The notes below the pieces were generated by a model. It did not search any database. It was given only the letters and a program-made list of their open reading frames with translations, and was not told where the DNA came from. A program made the position numbers and the translations under genes. Below are positions 1 to 7,974 of a stretch of DNA of 64,000 bases, piece by piece. Origin of the DNA: Thermovirga lienii DSM 17291. GTDB taxonomy: Bacteria; Synergistota; Synergistia; Synergistales; Thermovirgaceae. The first letter of the stretch is position 1. Every line of letters begins with the position of its first letter. The stretch covers positions 1,638,501 to 1,702,500 of the forward strand of contig CP003096.1 in the NCBI GenBank assembly GCA_000233775.1, in the 5' to 3' direction.

Positions 1-1099
1 GGATCTCATCCATTATCTCCAGCATCATGTAGGAAATTTCGTTGACGCTGTCTGAACCGTCTGGCAACAACCCGCCGAGGTTTATGTTGGTGAAATCGTT
101 ATAGGTTCCACTCTCAGCAGCCGTGACACCTACCTTAGGAGGCGCAGGATGGTTGTTGAATTTGATCCAGAAAGCAGAGAGGAGTTCCTTGGCCCAATCT
201 CTGGTTATCTTGCCCTCCTCCAGGTCCTTTTTGTAGAAGGGATAGAAATACCTGTCGAGGTGCCCAGGGTTCATAGCATCCCAACCATTGAGTTCCGTAA
301 TAGTGCCGAGGTGCATGAACCAATACATCTGGAGAGCCTCCCAGAAATCTCTGGGAGCGTAGCGTGGAACCCATCTGCAATTTGCGGCTATACGTTCCAG
401 TTCCGCCTTTCGCTTTGGGTCTTTTTCTTCTTTCGCCATCTTTTCGGCTAAATCAGCATGGCGTTCGGCAAACAAGATGACTGCGTCACAAGCTATGCGC
501 ATGCCCTTGAGCTGTTCTCTCTTCTTAGTGGCCTCCGGGTCGTTCAGGAAGTCCAAGGAGGCTATGGACTCGTCTATTTCCTTCTTGAAGTCCTCAAGCC
601 CCTTCTTGTAAAACTTTCCGTCCAAAGTGGTGTGCCCAGGAGCCCTCTGTTCCATGAACTCGGTAAAGATACCTGCCGCGTAGGCATCTTTCCACTCATC
701 GTCAAGCTGCTCAAAAATGCGGTCTCTCATGGAACGACCTTTCCAGAAGGGGATAACCTTTTCCTTGTAAACCCTCTTGCACTCTTCTGAGACCTTATAA
801 GGGTTTTTCTCCCTAGTGTCCAAGATCTCCAGGTCCTCCAGAGTGTGGCATGTAAGCTCCGGATAAGTAGATACACACTTGGGCTTAGGTCCCCTTTCTC
901 CTACTATCAGTTCGTCCTTGCCTATGTAAATGGTCTTTTTCGCACATAGCTCCTTAAACGCCAGGGCCCTCATCACTGGTACCGAGTATTTACCTATGTT
1001 CTCCCTGTAAAAATCGGTTATTATCTCGGCTCTTTCGTAATCCAAAGTAACAGGTGTTTCGTAGCTTTCTTCTCTGAGCCTTTTGATGCGCTCGTTCAT
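1..1099 (-). CDS. hypD: glycyl radical enzyme, probable trans-4-hydroxy-L-proline dehydratase (C-terminal part outside window)
   Basis: The N-terminal 366 residues of a pyruvate-formate-lyase-like glycyl radical enzyme; the frame runs off the window, so the active-site Cys and the C-terminal glycyl-radical motif are not visible. Stretches such as RDFWEALQMYWFMH, FNNHPAPPKVG and NDFTNINLGG are the PFL-like barrel and resemble trans-4-hydroxy-L-proline dehydratase more than PFL or glycerol dehydratase. That enzyme removes water from trans-4-hydroxy-L-proline to give pyrroline-5-carboxylate, which is reduced to proline. ATG at 1099 has GGAGGG 6 bases upstream, inside the stop region of the activase gene, so the two are translationally coupled. 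Proline racemase and imino-acid enzymes nearby support the substrate guess. Assignment of the subclass is from memory of family sequences. The symbol is unrelated to hydrogenase maturation HypD. Confidence 0.8.
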   Translation of the reverse strand, partial: MNERIKRLREESYETPVTLDYERAEIITDFYRENIGKYSVPVMRALAFKELCAKKTIYIGKDELIVGERGPKPKCVSTYPELTCHTLEDLEILDTREKNPYKVSEECKRVYKEKVIPFWKGRSMRDRIFEQLDDEWKDAYAAGIFTEFMEQRAPGHTTLDGKFYKKGLEDFKKEIDESIASLDFLNDPEATKKREQLKGMRIACDAVILFAERHADLAEKMAKEEKDPKRKAELERIAANCRWVPRYAPRDFWEALQMYWFMHLGTITELNGWDAMNPGHLDRYFYPFYKKDLEEGKITRDWAKELLSAFWIKFNNHPAPPKVGVTAAESGTYNDFTNINLGGLLPDGSDSVNEISYMMLEIMDEI

Positions 1100-1103
1100 T
1101 TCC

Positions 1104-2009
1104 TTACCCTCCAATCTTGACCTCAAGGTTTTTGGCCTCAAAGATACGGGAAAAACCTTCCATTTCCTCTTTCGTTGGGGATTTCAAATCCCTCAAAAGG
1201 TAACTCATTCCCAACCTCTCGTATTTGTGGTTCGCTGTACCGTGATACGGAAGGAGACTTACATTCTCTACCCCCCTGAGAGTGCTTATAAATCTCGACA
1301 TGGCCTCAAGCTCCTCGGGGTTGGCGTTTACCCCCGGAATCACCGGTATCCTTATCCAGATCGAAGCTCCCCCTTCCGACAAAGCTTGTAGGTTATAAAG
1401 TATCAACTGGTTGGAAACGCCTGTGTAGAACTGGTGCTTTTCTTCATCCATGAGTTTTAGGTCATACAGAAAAAGGTTGACGTACGGCGCTATCCTCGTG
1501 ATCACTTCAGTTGGAGCATATCCCGAGGTATCTACTGCGGTGTGGATATCTTTCCTTCTGCATTCCATTAGCAGTTCCTCGAGAAAATCCGGCTGCGAAA
1601 GAGGCTCTCCCCCGGAAAAGGTCACCCCTCCCCTGGATTCATCGAAAAACAGCACGTCCTTTTCTATCTCTTCCATGACCCATTGGGTAGTGACCTTTTT
1701 CCCTACGAGCTCTCTCGCCTCCGCCGGGCAAACCTCGACACAAACACCACAGTTGGTGCAAAGATTCGGATCCGCGACAAAACCCCTTTGAGTCAGACGA
1801 ATTGCTTGATTAGGGCAAGCGCTCTCACACGCGCCACACCCTATGCACCGCTCAGGTCGGTAAAGTACCACAGGTTCAAAAGCCTGGCTCTCGGGATTGT
1901 GACACCACCAACACCGCAGGGGACACCCCTTCAAAAAAACCGTATCCCTTATGCCTGGTCCATCGTGTATTGAATATCTTTTGATGTCAAAAACTATTCC
2001 TTTTTTCAA
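1104..2009 (-). CDS. glycyl-radical enzyme activating protein (radical SAM, two extra [4Fe-4S] clusters)
   Basis: Radical SAM activase of 301 residues that should install the glycyl radical on the adjacent dehydratase. The SAM cluster motif CxxxCxxC is at residues 29-36 (GCPLRCWWC), two ferredoxin-type clusters follow at 55-65 (CIGCGACESAC) and 84-94 (CTNCGVCVEVC), and SGGEP is at 132-136. No good ATG exists near the conserved start. I chose TTG at 2009 because AAAGGGG lies 8 bases upstream, directly behind the gntR stop codon, and because it gives the family-typical beginning (KKGIVFDIKRYSIHDGPG). Order gntR-activase-dehydratase implies one transcript. Family function is well established; the specific partner is inferred from adjacency. 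Confidence 0.9.
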   Translation of the reverse strand: MKKGIVFDIKRYSIHDGPGIRDTVFLKGCPLRCWWCHNPESQAFEPVVLYRPERCIGCGACESACPNQAIRLTQRGFVADPNLCTNCGVCVEVCPAEARELVGKKVTTQWVMEEIEKDVLFFDESRGGVTFSGGEPLSQPDFLEELLMECRRKDIHTAVDTSGYAPTEVITRIAPYVNLFLYDLKLMDEEKHQFYTGVSNQLILYNLQALSEGGASIWIRIPVIPGVNANPEELEAMSRFISTLRGVENVSLLPYHGTANHKYERLGMSYLLRDLKSPTKEEMEGFSRIFEAKNLEVKIGG

Positions 2010-2022
2010 ATCATATACCCCT

Positions 2023-2724
2023 TTACTTAACACCTTGGTTTTCCGCCGCCTCTGCTTCCGCATAATACATATGTATGTATTTTTCCTGAACAGCAAAGGA
2101 CCAATGGACGTCTCTCATGTATTCTGCTGCTCCCTTGGCATCTCCGTCTTCAATCAGCTTTATAAATGCATCATGCTCCTCCGTAGAGCGCATCTCCCAT
2201 TCCTTTACGAAACCTTTTCTTCTCGGAAAGTCATAGAGCCTGCTCTTCAACGTCATTACGGTCTTGATCAATGTTTCGTTGTCTGACAAGTCAAGGTAAA
2301 CGTTGTGAAAAGCTATGTTGTGTTCGTAGAAGGTGTCGAAGTCATCTCTCTCTAGAGCTTCGCGCATGAGCCTATTTTCCTCTCTAAGCTTTCGCACGTT
2401 CTCATCGGAGCGTAATTTTTCAAAATTACAAAGGACCACCGAGGCCTCTAGGGCACCTATTATTTCGTAAGCATGCCTGATGTCCTTCTTGGTCAAGGGA
2501 TTGACCATAATGCCCCTTCTGGGGTAAAAGACGACAAACCCTTCCAGCTCAAGCTGAATAAGAGCCTCTCTCAAAGGGGTCTTGCTTATGCCAAGCCTGG
2601 CGCTCAGTTCGTTCAAATTTAAAAACGCTCCAGGCTTGAGCTCCCCAGCATTAAGTTTTCTTCTAAGATAGTCGTAAACTTGCTCCCTCAACGATTTGGT
2701 CATAATCTGCTCTTTGTGCAACAT
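2023..2724 (-). CDS. GntR family transcriptional regulator, FCD (FadR-like) subfamily
   Basis: A 233-residue regulator with an N-terminal winged helix (SLREQVYDYLRRKLNAGEL to LREALIQLELEGFV, about residues 11-65) and an all-helical FCD ligand-binding domain (about 90-220). FCD regulators usually sense a carboxylated catabolite and repress the adjacent operon. It is the first gene of the gntR-activase-dehydratase transcript. ATG at 2724 has GGTGGG 10 bases upstream; an in-frame ATG at 2703 is possible. The 15-base motif TGATATATTAGATAC found just upstream recurs in the control region between dctP and the serine dehydratase gene, suggesting that one regulator acts on both (inference). The ligand is probably hydroxyproline or a breakdown product. 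Confidence 0.88.
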   Translation of the reverse strand: MLHKEQIMTKSLREQVYDYLRRKLNAGELKPGAFLNLNELSARLGISKTPLREALIQLELEGFVVFYPRRGIMVNPLTKKDIRHAYEIIGALEASVVLCNFEKLRSDENVRKLREENRLMREALERDDFDTFYEHNIAFHNVYLDLSDNETLIKTVMTLKSRLYDFPRRKGFVKEWEMRSTEEHDAFIKLIEDGDAKGAAEYMRDVHWSFAVQEKYIHMYYAEAEAAENQGVK

Positions 2725-2746
2725 ATCTATTCATCCCACCCATCTA

Positions 2747-2761
2747 GTATCTAATATATCA
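2747..2761 (-). promoter_or_regulatory. putative GntR operator, copy 1 (upstream of gntR)
   Basis: TGATATATTAGATAC read on the minus strand, 23 bases before the gntR start. The identical 15-mer is at 6243-6257 on the plus strand. Both copies lie in control regions of the same catabolic island, which suggests an autoregulatory operator. No binding data; the role is inferred from repetition and position. Confidence 0.45.
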
Positions 2762-2881
2762 GATATTTTGTTTTAGTCAAACGGCATTGAGCGTTGTTTC
2801 CATAATATTTTAACAAATCGCCATCGCCAAATCTTCTACTCACGTTGAGAAATTGAAGAAACTATAACGCTTCCTCCCAAG

Positions 2882-3088
2882 TTATTCTTCCATAGGACGT
2901 TTATGGAAGACACTGAAGTACTTAGCAACCTTCCGGGCATAGGGTGGGTCTTGCCATTTTTTCTTGACCGCTGTCCTTGAAAAGGCTCCACAAAAAAGGC
3001 ACAGCCAATATGCATGAACCGAAGATGTCACAAGTCCTATCACCAAAAACAAAAAACACAAGGCAGCGAAAAGATTTCTATAGAACAA
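2882..3088 (-). CDS. small membrane protein after the TRAP permease gene, unknown function
   Basis: A 68-residue frame with one strongly hydrophobic N-terminal segment (FAALCFLFLVIGLVTSSVHA) and a basic C-terminal tail ending RPMEE. It could be a signal peptide or a single membrane anchor. TTG at 3088 is preferred because AGGAGG sits exactly 7 bases upstream; GTG at 3094 is only 1 base from that site. It begins 18 bases after dctM, so it is probably the last cistron of dctP-dctQ-dctM-orf. I recognise no family. Real gene status rests on the ribosome binding site and operon position. Confidence 0.5.
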   Translation of the reverse strand: MFYRNLFAALCFLFLVIGLVTSSVHAYWLCLFCGAFSRTAVKKKWQDPPYARKVAKYFSVFHKRPMEE

Positions 3089-3106
3089 CTTCACACCTCC
3101 TAGGCT

Positions 3107-4423
3107 CTACCATGGAGTCCCCAAAATCACGTGGGGCAAGAACAAAACAAGTTTTGGGAAATAGCTCGTAAAAAGAAGAACTGGCCCCCAACACAAAAAC
3201 ATAAAATAAAGGGCAGGCCTCATCATCTCATCTATTGGAGTGTTGTTGAGCCTACCTGCTAGGTAAAGCACCGGCGCAGCCGGAGGGGTAATGCAGCCCA
3301 GTCCAGTGTTGACTCCCACTATGGCTGCGTAGTGTATAGGGCTGAACCCTAGCTCCATAATTATGGGCATCAGTATTGGAGTCGTTAGCACCACCACACT
3401 TATGTCATCCATAAGCATGCCCATTATCACCAAGAATATATTGATCATGAAAAGTATCACCCAGCGGTTCTCCGAAACCGATTTAAAGAGGACCAGCAAC
3501 CTGGAGGGCAAATCCTCCAGCAAGTAGAGACGGCTCAGCATGGAAACGGAAAACAGCATCGCCATGATTACGCCCGTCGTGACCGCCGACTCAACGACAG
3601 GAGCCCACAGCCCCCGCCAGTCGAACCCCTTGTAAACGAACATACCCACGGGAATGGCATAGAGCACCGCTACTGCAGAAGCCTCGGTAACCGTCATTAT
3701 GCCTCCGTATATACCGCCAAGGACTATTATGGGGAGCATAAGAGCTGGAAGGGCAACCTTACCTCTTTCCTTTAGGAGCCGCCATTTTTCGGCATTGGAC
3801 CTTTTATGAGCCACCAAAACCTCTTTATTGTCCCTTAGAAGCCACATGTTGACCAGGCTTATCAAAGTTATTGTCAAAAGACCAGGAACGACAGTGGAGA
3901 GAAAACAAGCCAAAACAGGCTGCCCACTTATCCAAGCAAAAATTATCAATGTTGCATTGGGGGGTATCAAAAGACCTAAAAGAGAGGCATTGGCCATAAG
4001 AGCCGCAGAATGTCCCCTGGGATACCCTTCGGCCTTCAACCTGGGAAACATTATGGTTCCGATACATGAAAGGGTAGCACAGGCTGCGCCCGAAATGGAG
4101 CCAAAGACCGCGCAGGAAATGGTCCCTACCACTCCTAGGCCGCCCTTTATATGCCCCACGAATACATCCACCAAATCTATTAGTTTTTCCCCTATTTTGC
4201 CCCTCTCCATGATACCACCGGCCATTATGAACAAAGCTATGGCTATCAGGGGAACAGAATTTATCTTGCTGAACGCGTACGGCAAAAGCTGCGTCGCCTG
4301 ATATCCAGAACCATCAGGCCCACCAAAGAATATGAGCCACGCTGAGGAGGCCATGAAGCTAACAGGAACAGGAACGCCCAACATAAGACAAAAAAGGAGT
4401 ATGACTATGGCAACATAAATCAT
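3107..4423 (-). CDS. dctM: TRAP transporter large permease subunit DctM
   Basis: The 438-residue large membrane subunit of a tripartite ATP-independent periplasmic transporter, carrying the Na+-coupled transport path. About a dozen hydrophobic segments run through the whole length. Family landmarks include PFALSKINSVPL-like text near residue 50, FGSISGAACATLSCIG, ANASLLGLLIPPN near 140-155, and the mirrored TPPAAPVLYLAG near 380. ATG overlaps the dctQ stop (ATGA) with AGGAGG 7 bases before it. Works with the DctQ and DctP proteins encoded just upstream. The substrate is probably an organic or amino acid; the island suggests hydroxyproline or proline (inference). Confidence 0.95.
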   Translation of the reverse strand: MIYVAIVILLFCLMLGVPVPVSFMASSAWLIFFGGPDGSGYQATQLLPYAFSKINSVPLIAIALFIMAGGIMERGKIGEKLIDLVDVFVGHIKGGLGVVGTISCAVFGSISGAACATLSCIGTIMFPRLKAEGYPRGHSAALMANASLLGLLIPPNATLIIFAWISGQPVLACFLSTVVPGLLTITLISLVNMWLLRDNKEVLVAHKRSNAEKWRLLKERGKVALPALMLPIIVLGGIYGGIMTVTEASAVAVLYAIPVGMFVYKGFDWRGLWAPVVESAVTTGVIMAMLFSVSMLSRLYLLEDLPSRLLVLFKSVSENRWVILFMINIFLVIMGMLMDDISVVVLTTPILMPIIMELGFSPIHYAAIVGVNTGLGCITPPAAPVLYLAGRLNNTPIDEMMRPALYFMFLCWGPVLLFTSYFPKLVLFLPHVILGTPW

Positions 4424-4995
4424 TTTGATCCTCCTAAAAACAGTTCTTTGGCACTTTTAAAAAGATACACAGAAAAGTAATAAAGCATAAAAACCAGCCC
4501 CAAGAAGACAGCAAGGTAGGACCACCACATAGGTATCCGCCATATGGTAGTCATAGGAATTGCAACACCAGTCCCCAAGGGGCCCCTAAAACCGAACATG
4601 AAAAAGTCGTAACCATACCAGACAAACAGGGCAGTAACGCCTACGGTTATCAAATCCTTCAGAAAGACCAAAAATCTTTTTAATGTCCCATTGGGTACGT
4701 AAGATTGAACCAAGTCAGCGGAAACGTGAGTCCCGTTGAAAGCCCCTATGGCTGCCCCCGAAAAATAAAGCCAAAAGGCCAAAAGCTTGACCCACTCCTC
4801 GTAGCCATAAAGGTCTCCCTTTAAGATATATCGAGTAAACGTGGCAAGGGATATCAATATGGTCAACAATATGGACATGCTGAAGGTGACCAAAGAGAAG
4901 GAATTCACTACTATCTTGTCGAAAATGTTGCTTGGCTGTTTGAAACCGACCCTATCTTCGGTCTCCACCACAGCTGCATTCTGTTTTTCTATCAA
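4420..4995 (-). CDS. dctQ: TRAP transporter small permease subunit DctQ
   Basis: A 191-residue small TRAP membrane subunit with four hydrophobic segments: about residues 28-50, 64-85, 106-126 and 146-168. GTHVSADLV after helix 2 is typical of DctQ proteins. TTG at 4995 is the likely start: AGGGGAG lies 8 bases upstream, and the more distal in-frame ATG would add a non-homologous leader crossing a hairpin. Stop overlaps the dctM start by four bases, so the two permease subunits are coupled. A stable hairpin separates it from dctP. Confidence 0.88.
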   Translation of the reverse strand: MIEKQNAAVVETEDRVGFKQPSNIFDKIVVNSFSLVTFSMSILLTILISLATFTRYILKGDLYGYEEWVKLLAFWLYFSGAAIGAFNGTHVSADLVQSYVPNGTLKRFLVFLKDLITVGVTALFVWYGYDFFMFGFRGPLGTGVAIPMTTIWRIPMWWSYLAVFLGLVFMLYYFSVYLFKSAKELFLGGSK

Positions 4996-5036
4996 AATCA
5001 ACACTCCCCTATTGCTTTTTGTACAAACCCCAAATA

Positions 5037-5059
5037 GGGGCCAGAATAACTCTGACCCC
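5037..5059 (-). promoter_or_regulatory. hairpin between dctP and dctQ
   Basis: A 9-bp stem (one G-T pair) with a 5-base loop: GGGGTCAGA, GTTAT, TCTGGCCCC on the minus strand. It follows the dctP stop by 24 bases and has no T-run. Such hairpins behind binding-protein genes commonly protect the upstream message and raise the level of binding protein over permease; that role is inferred here. Confidence 0.5.
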
Positions 5060-5083
5060 TTAAGCACACTTATAGGCAATTAT

Positions 5084-6100
5084 TTAATCTTTAGGAGCGA
5101 GCTCCTTTATAAATTCGTCGATTAGCTCTGGAGTCATCTTGTCTTTTAACTTAGGCCAAGTGCTGGCGCAAGCCTTTGCTATGGGAACGAGTTCTTCCGG
5201 ACTATAAGTATGAACCTCGATACCTTGGTCTCTCATTAGCTGCATATATTTTTCGTCGTTGGCCTTCGCTTCCTCAATACTCTTGGCGCTAGCATGGGCG
5301 ACGGCCTCAGCAATAATCTTCTGGTCTTCTGGGCTCAATTTAGCCCAGGTCTTCATGCTCACCATGTAATTCAAACACTCCAGCGAGTAGTTGGTCATAT
5401 ACCAGTGCTTCAAAACGTCCCTCAACATCGTATAAGCAGCAGCAACGGAGAAGCCGTTGACGCCCTCGCAGACTCCAGTCTGAAGAGACTGATAGACGTC
5501 GGACCAAGGTATGGTGACCGTTCTGTATCCCATGGCCTCAGCAGCAAGTTTGTACACGTCCATATTGGGGACTCGGATGAGAACACCTTTGTCCACGTTT
5601 GGATTAAGAGGTTCGTTGGCAGGTTTCACGGTACCAGTACCGATCATTCCTTCGATGAAGAATCCCAAAAGCTTGACGCCCAACCTCTGGTTCAACTCGT
5701 CCATCTTATTAAAAAGCCAAGTGTTGGGAGCGAATATCCGCTTGACGTCATCATAACCTTTTACGAAGCCGTTGATGTAAACCAACTCAAGTCTGGGGTC
5801 AAACTGACTGGGGACCGACGTACAGGACATATCTATGGTTCCGCGAATCATTTCCTCATAGACCAGTTCATAGTCACCCAACTGGCTAGCGGGATAAACT
5901 TTAATCTCAATACGTCCGTTGGACTTCTCAGCTACTTCCTTCGCAATCTCGTTCATCAACATCGTCGCAGGGTGATCTGAGGGGGATTGACCAGCGAATT
6001 TCAGGGTAATCTCAGGAGCTGCAAAAGCTGCACCTGCCATTAATGTGAAGACTACAACAAAACCTACCACTAAGCTTAAATACATTTTACCTTTGCTCAC
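5084..6100 (-). CDS. dctP: TRAP transporter substrate-binding protein DctP
   Basis: Periplasmic solute receptor of 338 residues. A Sec signal peptide (residues 1-28, ending AGAAFA) precedes a DctP fold. Arg176 in GVLIRVPNM matches the conserved Arg that binds the substrate carboxylate, and QTGVCEGVNG matches the family region before the second lobe. The start is GTG at 6100 with AAAGGAG 10 bases upstream. First gene of dctP-dctQ-dctM. Its control region is shared with the divergent serine dehydratase gene and holds a repeated 15-mer and a perfect inverted repeat. Substrate unknown; carboxylated by family rule, hydroxyproline/proline by context. Confidence 0.93.
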   Translation of the reverse strand: MSKGKMYLSLVVGFVVVFTLMAGAAFAAPEITLKFAGQSPSDHPATMLMNEIAKEVAEKSNGRIEIKVYPASQLGDYELVYEEMIRGTIDMSCTSVPSQFDPRLELVYINGFVKGYDDVKRIFAPNTWLFNKMDELNQRLGVKLLGFFIEGMIGTGTVKPANEPLNPNVDKGVLIRVPNMDVYKLAAEAMGYRTVTIPWSDVYQSLQTGVCEGVNGFSVAAAYTMLRDVLKHWYMTNYSLECLNYMVSMKTWAKLSPEDQKIIAEAVAHASAKSIEEAKANDEKYMQLMRDQGIEVHTYSPEELVPIAKACASTWPKLKDKMTPELIDEFIKELAPKD

Positions 6101-6242
6101 TTGCCTTCAACTCCTTTCGTCTCAAACAGCACAAAATCCCACTTTTCCATTTGCCAACGGAAACACTATATAGCCTCTCGCTCTCTCAACACCTCCTTTT
6201 CTTCTCCAATTTAATCAAAGCTATTAAATCAAACACAAAATA

Positions 6243-6257
6243 TGATATATTAGATAC
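6243..6257 (+). promoter_or_regulatory. putative GntR operator, copy 2 (dctP / serine dehydratase control region)
   Basis: TGATATATTAGATAC, identical over 15 bases to the element upstream of gntR at 2747-2761. It lies midway between two divergent genes, next to a perfect inverted repeat. An identical AT-rich 15-mer in exactly the two control regions of one island is unlikely by chance, though AT bias lowers the weight. Confidence 0.45.
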
Positions 6258-6258
6258 C

Positions 6259-6287
6259 AAATATAGGACATTTCATATCCTATATTT
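6259..6287. promoter_or_regulatory. perfect inverted repeat, candidate operator between divergent genes
   Basis: AAATATAGGA, nine bases, then TCCTATATTT: two perfect 10-base arms. It begins two bases after the shared 15-mer and ends 12 bases before the -35 box of the serine dehydratase promoter. It is too AT-rich to be a terminator and fits a dimeric repressor site (inference). Confidence 0.45.
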
Positions 6288-6299
6288 TACACTCAGATT

Positions 6300-6327
6300 T
6301 TGTCAAGACATTGCGGCGAAATAATAT
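6300..6327 (+). promoter_or_regulatory. sigma-70-type promoter for the serine dehydratase gene
   Basis: TTGTCA at 6300-6305, a 16-base spacer, and TAATAT at 6322-6327. Transcription would begin near 6334, about 55 bases before the preferred start codon. Confidence 0.5.
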
Positions 6328-6389
6328 CTCAAGTTTAATTCTTTAAAATAAAGCTTTATACTATGAGCAAAAGGGAGAGATGGGTAAAG

Positions 6390-7946
6390 ATGAAGCAGGT
6401 AAGCATCCTGAATAATGTAATAGGACCGGTAATGAGAGGGCCATCGAGCTCTCATACGGCAGGTCCCTGGAGAATTGGCAAGTTGGCGGTTGATTTGCTA
6501 GGGGATAAACCAAAGAGCGCTACTTTTTTTATAGACCCCAAAAGCTCTCTTGCTGTCTGCTACCACGACCAGGGAAGCGACCTAGCGTTGGTTTCAGGAA
6601 TCCTAGGCAAAGATTTAACCAATCCCGACTTTTTTAATGCTCTAAAACTGGCTCCAAAGGAAGGCCTTACCGTCTCTTTTAAGCTGGAAAGCTTCCCGGA
6701 GGCCGACCACCCAAACAGCATTTTTGTGATTCTGGAGGGTCATGGCGGTTCCATGGTCAGGATGCACGCCAAATCTATCGGAGGTGGCTCTATTGAGATA
6801 ACATCGGTGGATGATCTTCCCGTATTGATTAAAGGAGACAGCCATGAGGTACTGGTTGAAATGGCACCAAATTCATCGGGCACAGATGCATCGACTATAC
6901 TCAGCAAGTGGGCACAAAAACTAAAGAACATAAAAAAACAAGATAAAAGTGCGCTGCACGGTTCTTCTCCATCAGCTCCTCCAAAGGAGCTCTTAGAGGA
7001 ACTTAAAGGTTCTCCCGAAGTAGAAAGATTAAGGTACGCAAGACCCGTAATGTTCCCCATAGCTGGCAAGGAAATGTTCAAGGACCTTAAAACCCTGCTG
7101 GATTTAGCGAATGAAAACAACTGGACATTGGGAGATGCAGCTTTGTTTTATGAACATAACATTTTACAGATTTCTATAGACACATTGAACGAGGAAATGA
7201 AAAAACGCCTCCACATAATGCTAAATGCCGTCAAAGAAGGGCTAAATCCCGAAAAAATATCTATGAGACTCCTGAAACCTACCGCTCAGAAAATAATGAC
7301 AGCAATAGAATCGGACGGGGTGTTTCTTGGAGGCACTCACCTAAAGGCCGCATCAAGAGCTATGGCAGCCATGCATGTGAGCAGCTCAGGAGGAGTAGTA
7401 TGTGCAGCACCAACTGGTGGCTCCGCCGGCCTTATCCCTGGTGTCATGGCTACTTTGATGGAGGACATGGGCCTATCGGAGGACGATGCGGTGCGATCCC
7501 TGTGGGCCGCTGGTGCCGTTGGCCTACTCCTCGATCAGAGAAGCACCTTCGCCGCTGAGGTAGCAGGATGCCAAGTAGAAATAGGAGCAGCGGGCGCCAT
7601 GGCTGCGGCCGCTGTAGTAGAAGCAGCAAAAGGCAGCGCAGGCCAAGCTTGCGATGCAGCGGCCATCCTTTTTCAAAACGTCATGGGATCGGTGTGCGAC
7701 CTGATTCAAGGAATCGTTGAAATCCCCTGCCACACAAGAAACGCAGCCTTGGCTTCCCAAGCTTTTTTGTGCGCTGATTTGATTTTAGGGGGATATCAAA
7801 ATCCCGTGCCGCTAGATGAAACCATAGATGCAGTAGACAGCGTGGGAAGGATGCTGCCAGAGGAACTGCGCTGCACATCAAGAGGCGGCATCGCTATTTG
7901 CCCCTCCGCTTTAGCCTTACCTCGCCTGGATCTGCAAAAACAATAA
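6390..7946 (+). CDS. L-serine dehydratase (L-serine ammonia-lyase), iron-sulfur type, fused beta-alpha chain
   Basis: A single chain of 518 residues combining the SDH beta domain (starting VIGPVMRGPSSSHTAG, residues 10-25) and the SDH alpha catalytic domain (from about residue 300: SSGGVVCAAPTGGSAG, GCQVEIGAAGAMAAAA, IVEIPCHTRNA). The conserved Cys residues in VVCAAP, AGCQVE and IPCHTR would hold the oxygen-labile [4Fe-4S] cluster that acts as Lewis acid in deaminating serine to pyruvate and ammonia. It is longer than the usual ~455-residue type 2 enzymes because of a longer linker at about 180-300. ATG at 6390 matches the family start (KQVSILNNVIGPV); an upstream ATG at 6363 lacks a ribosome site. 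Another beta-hydroxy or thiol amino acid as substrate cannot be excluded. Confidence 0.85.
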   Translation: MKQVSILNNVIGPVMRGPSSSHTAGPWRIGKLAVDLLGDKPKSATFFIDPKSSLAVCYHDQGSDLALVSGILGKDLTNPDFFNALKLAPKEGLTVSFKLESFPEADHPNSIFVILEGHGGSMVRMHAKSIGGGSIEITSVDDLPVLIKGDSHEVLVEMAPNSSGTDASTILSKWAQKLKNIKKQDKSALHGSSPSAPPKELLEELKGSPEVERLRYARPVMFPIAGKEMFKDLKTLLDLANENNWTLGDAALFYEHNILQISIDTLNEEMKKRLHIMLNAVKEGLNPEKISMRLLKPTAQKIMTAIESDGVFLGGTHLKAASRAMAAMHVSSSGGVVCAAPTGGSAGLIPGVMATLMEDMGLSEDDAVRSLWAAGAVGLLLDQRSTFAAEVAGCQVEIGAAGAMAAAAVVEAAKGSAGQACDAAAILFQNVMGSVCDLIQGIVEIPCHTRNAALASQAFLCADLILGGYQNPVPLDETIDAVDSVGRMLPEELRCTSRGGIAICPSALALPRLDLQKQ

Positions 7947-7974
7947 ATTCCTATAGATAAAGGAGGTAACCATC

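Noticed and set aside
1083-1391. Plus-strand open frames lying over the activase and other minus-strand genes
   Set aside because: They are antisense shadows of strongly supported genes, lack ribosome sites and show no family resemblance.
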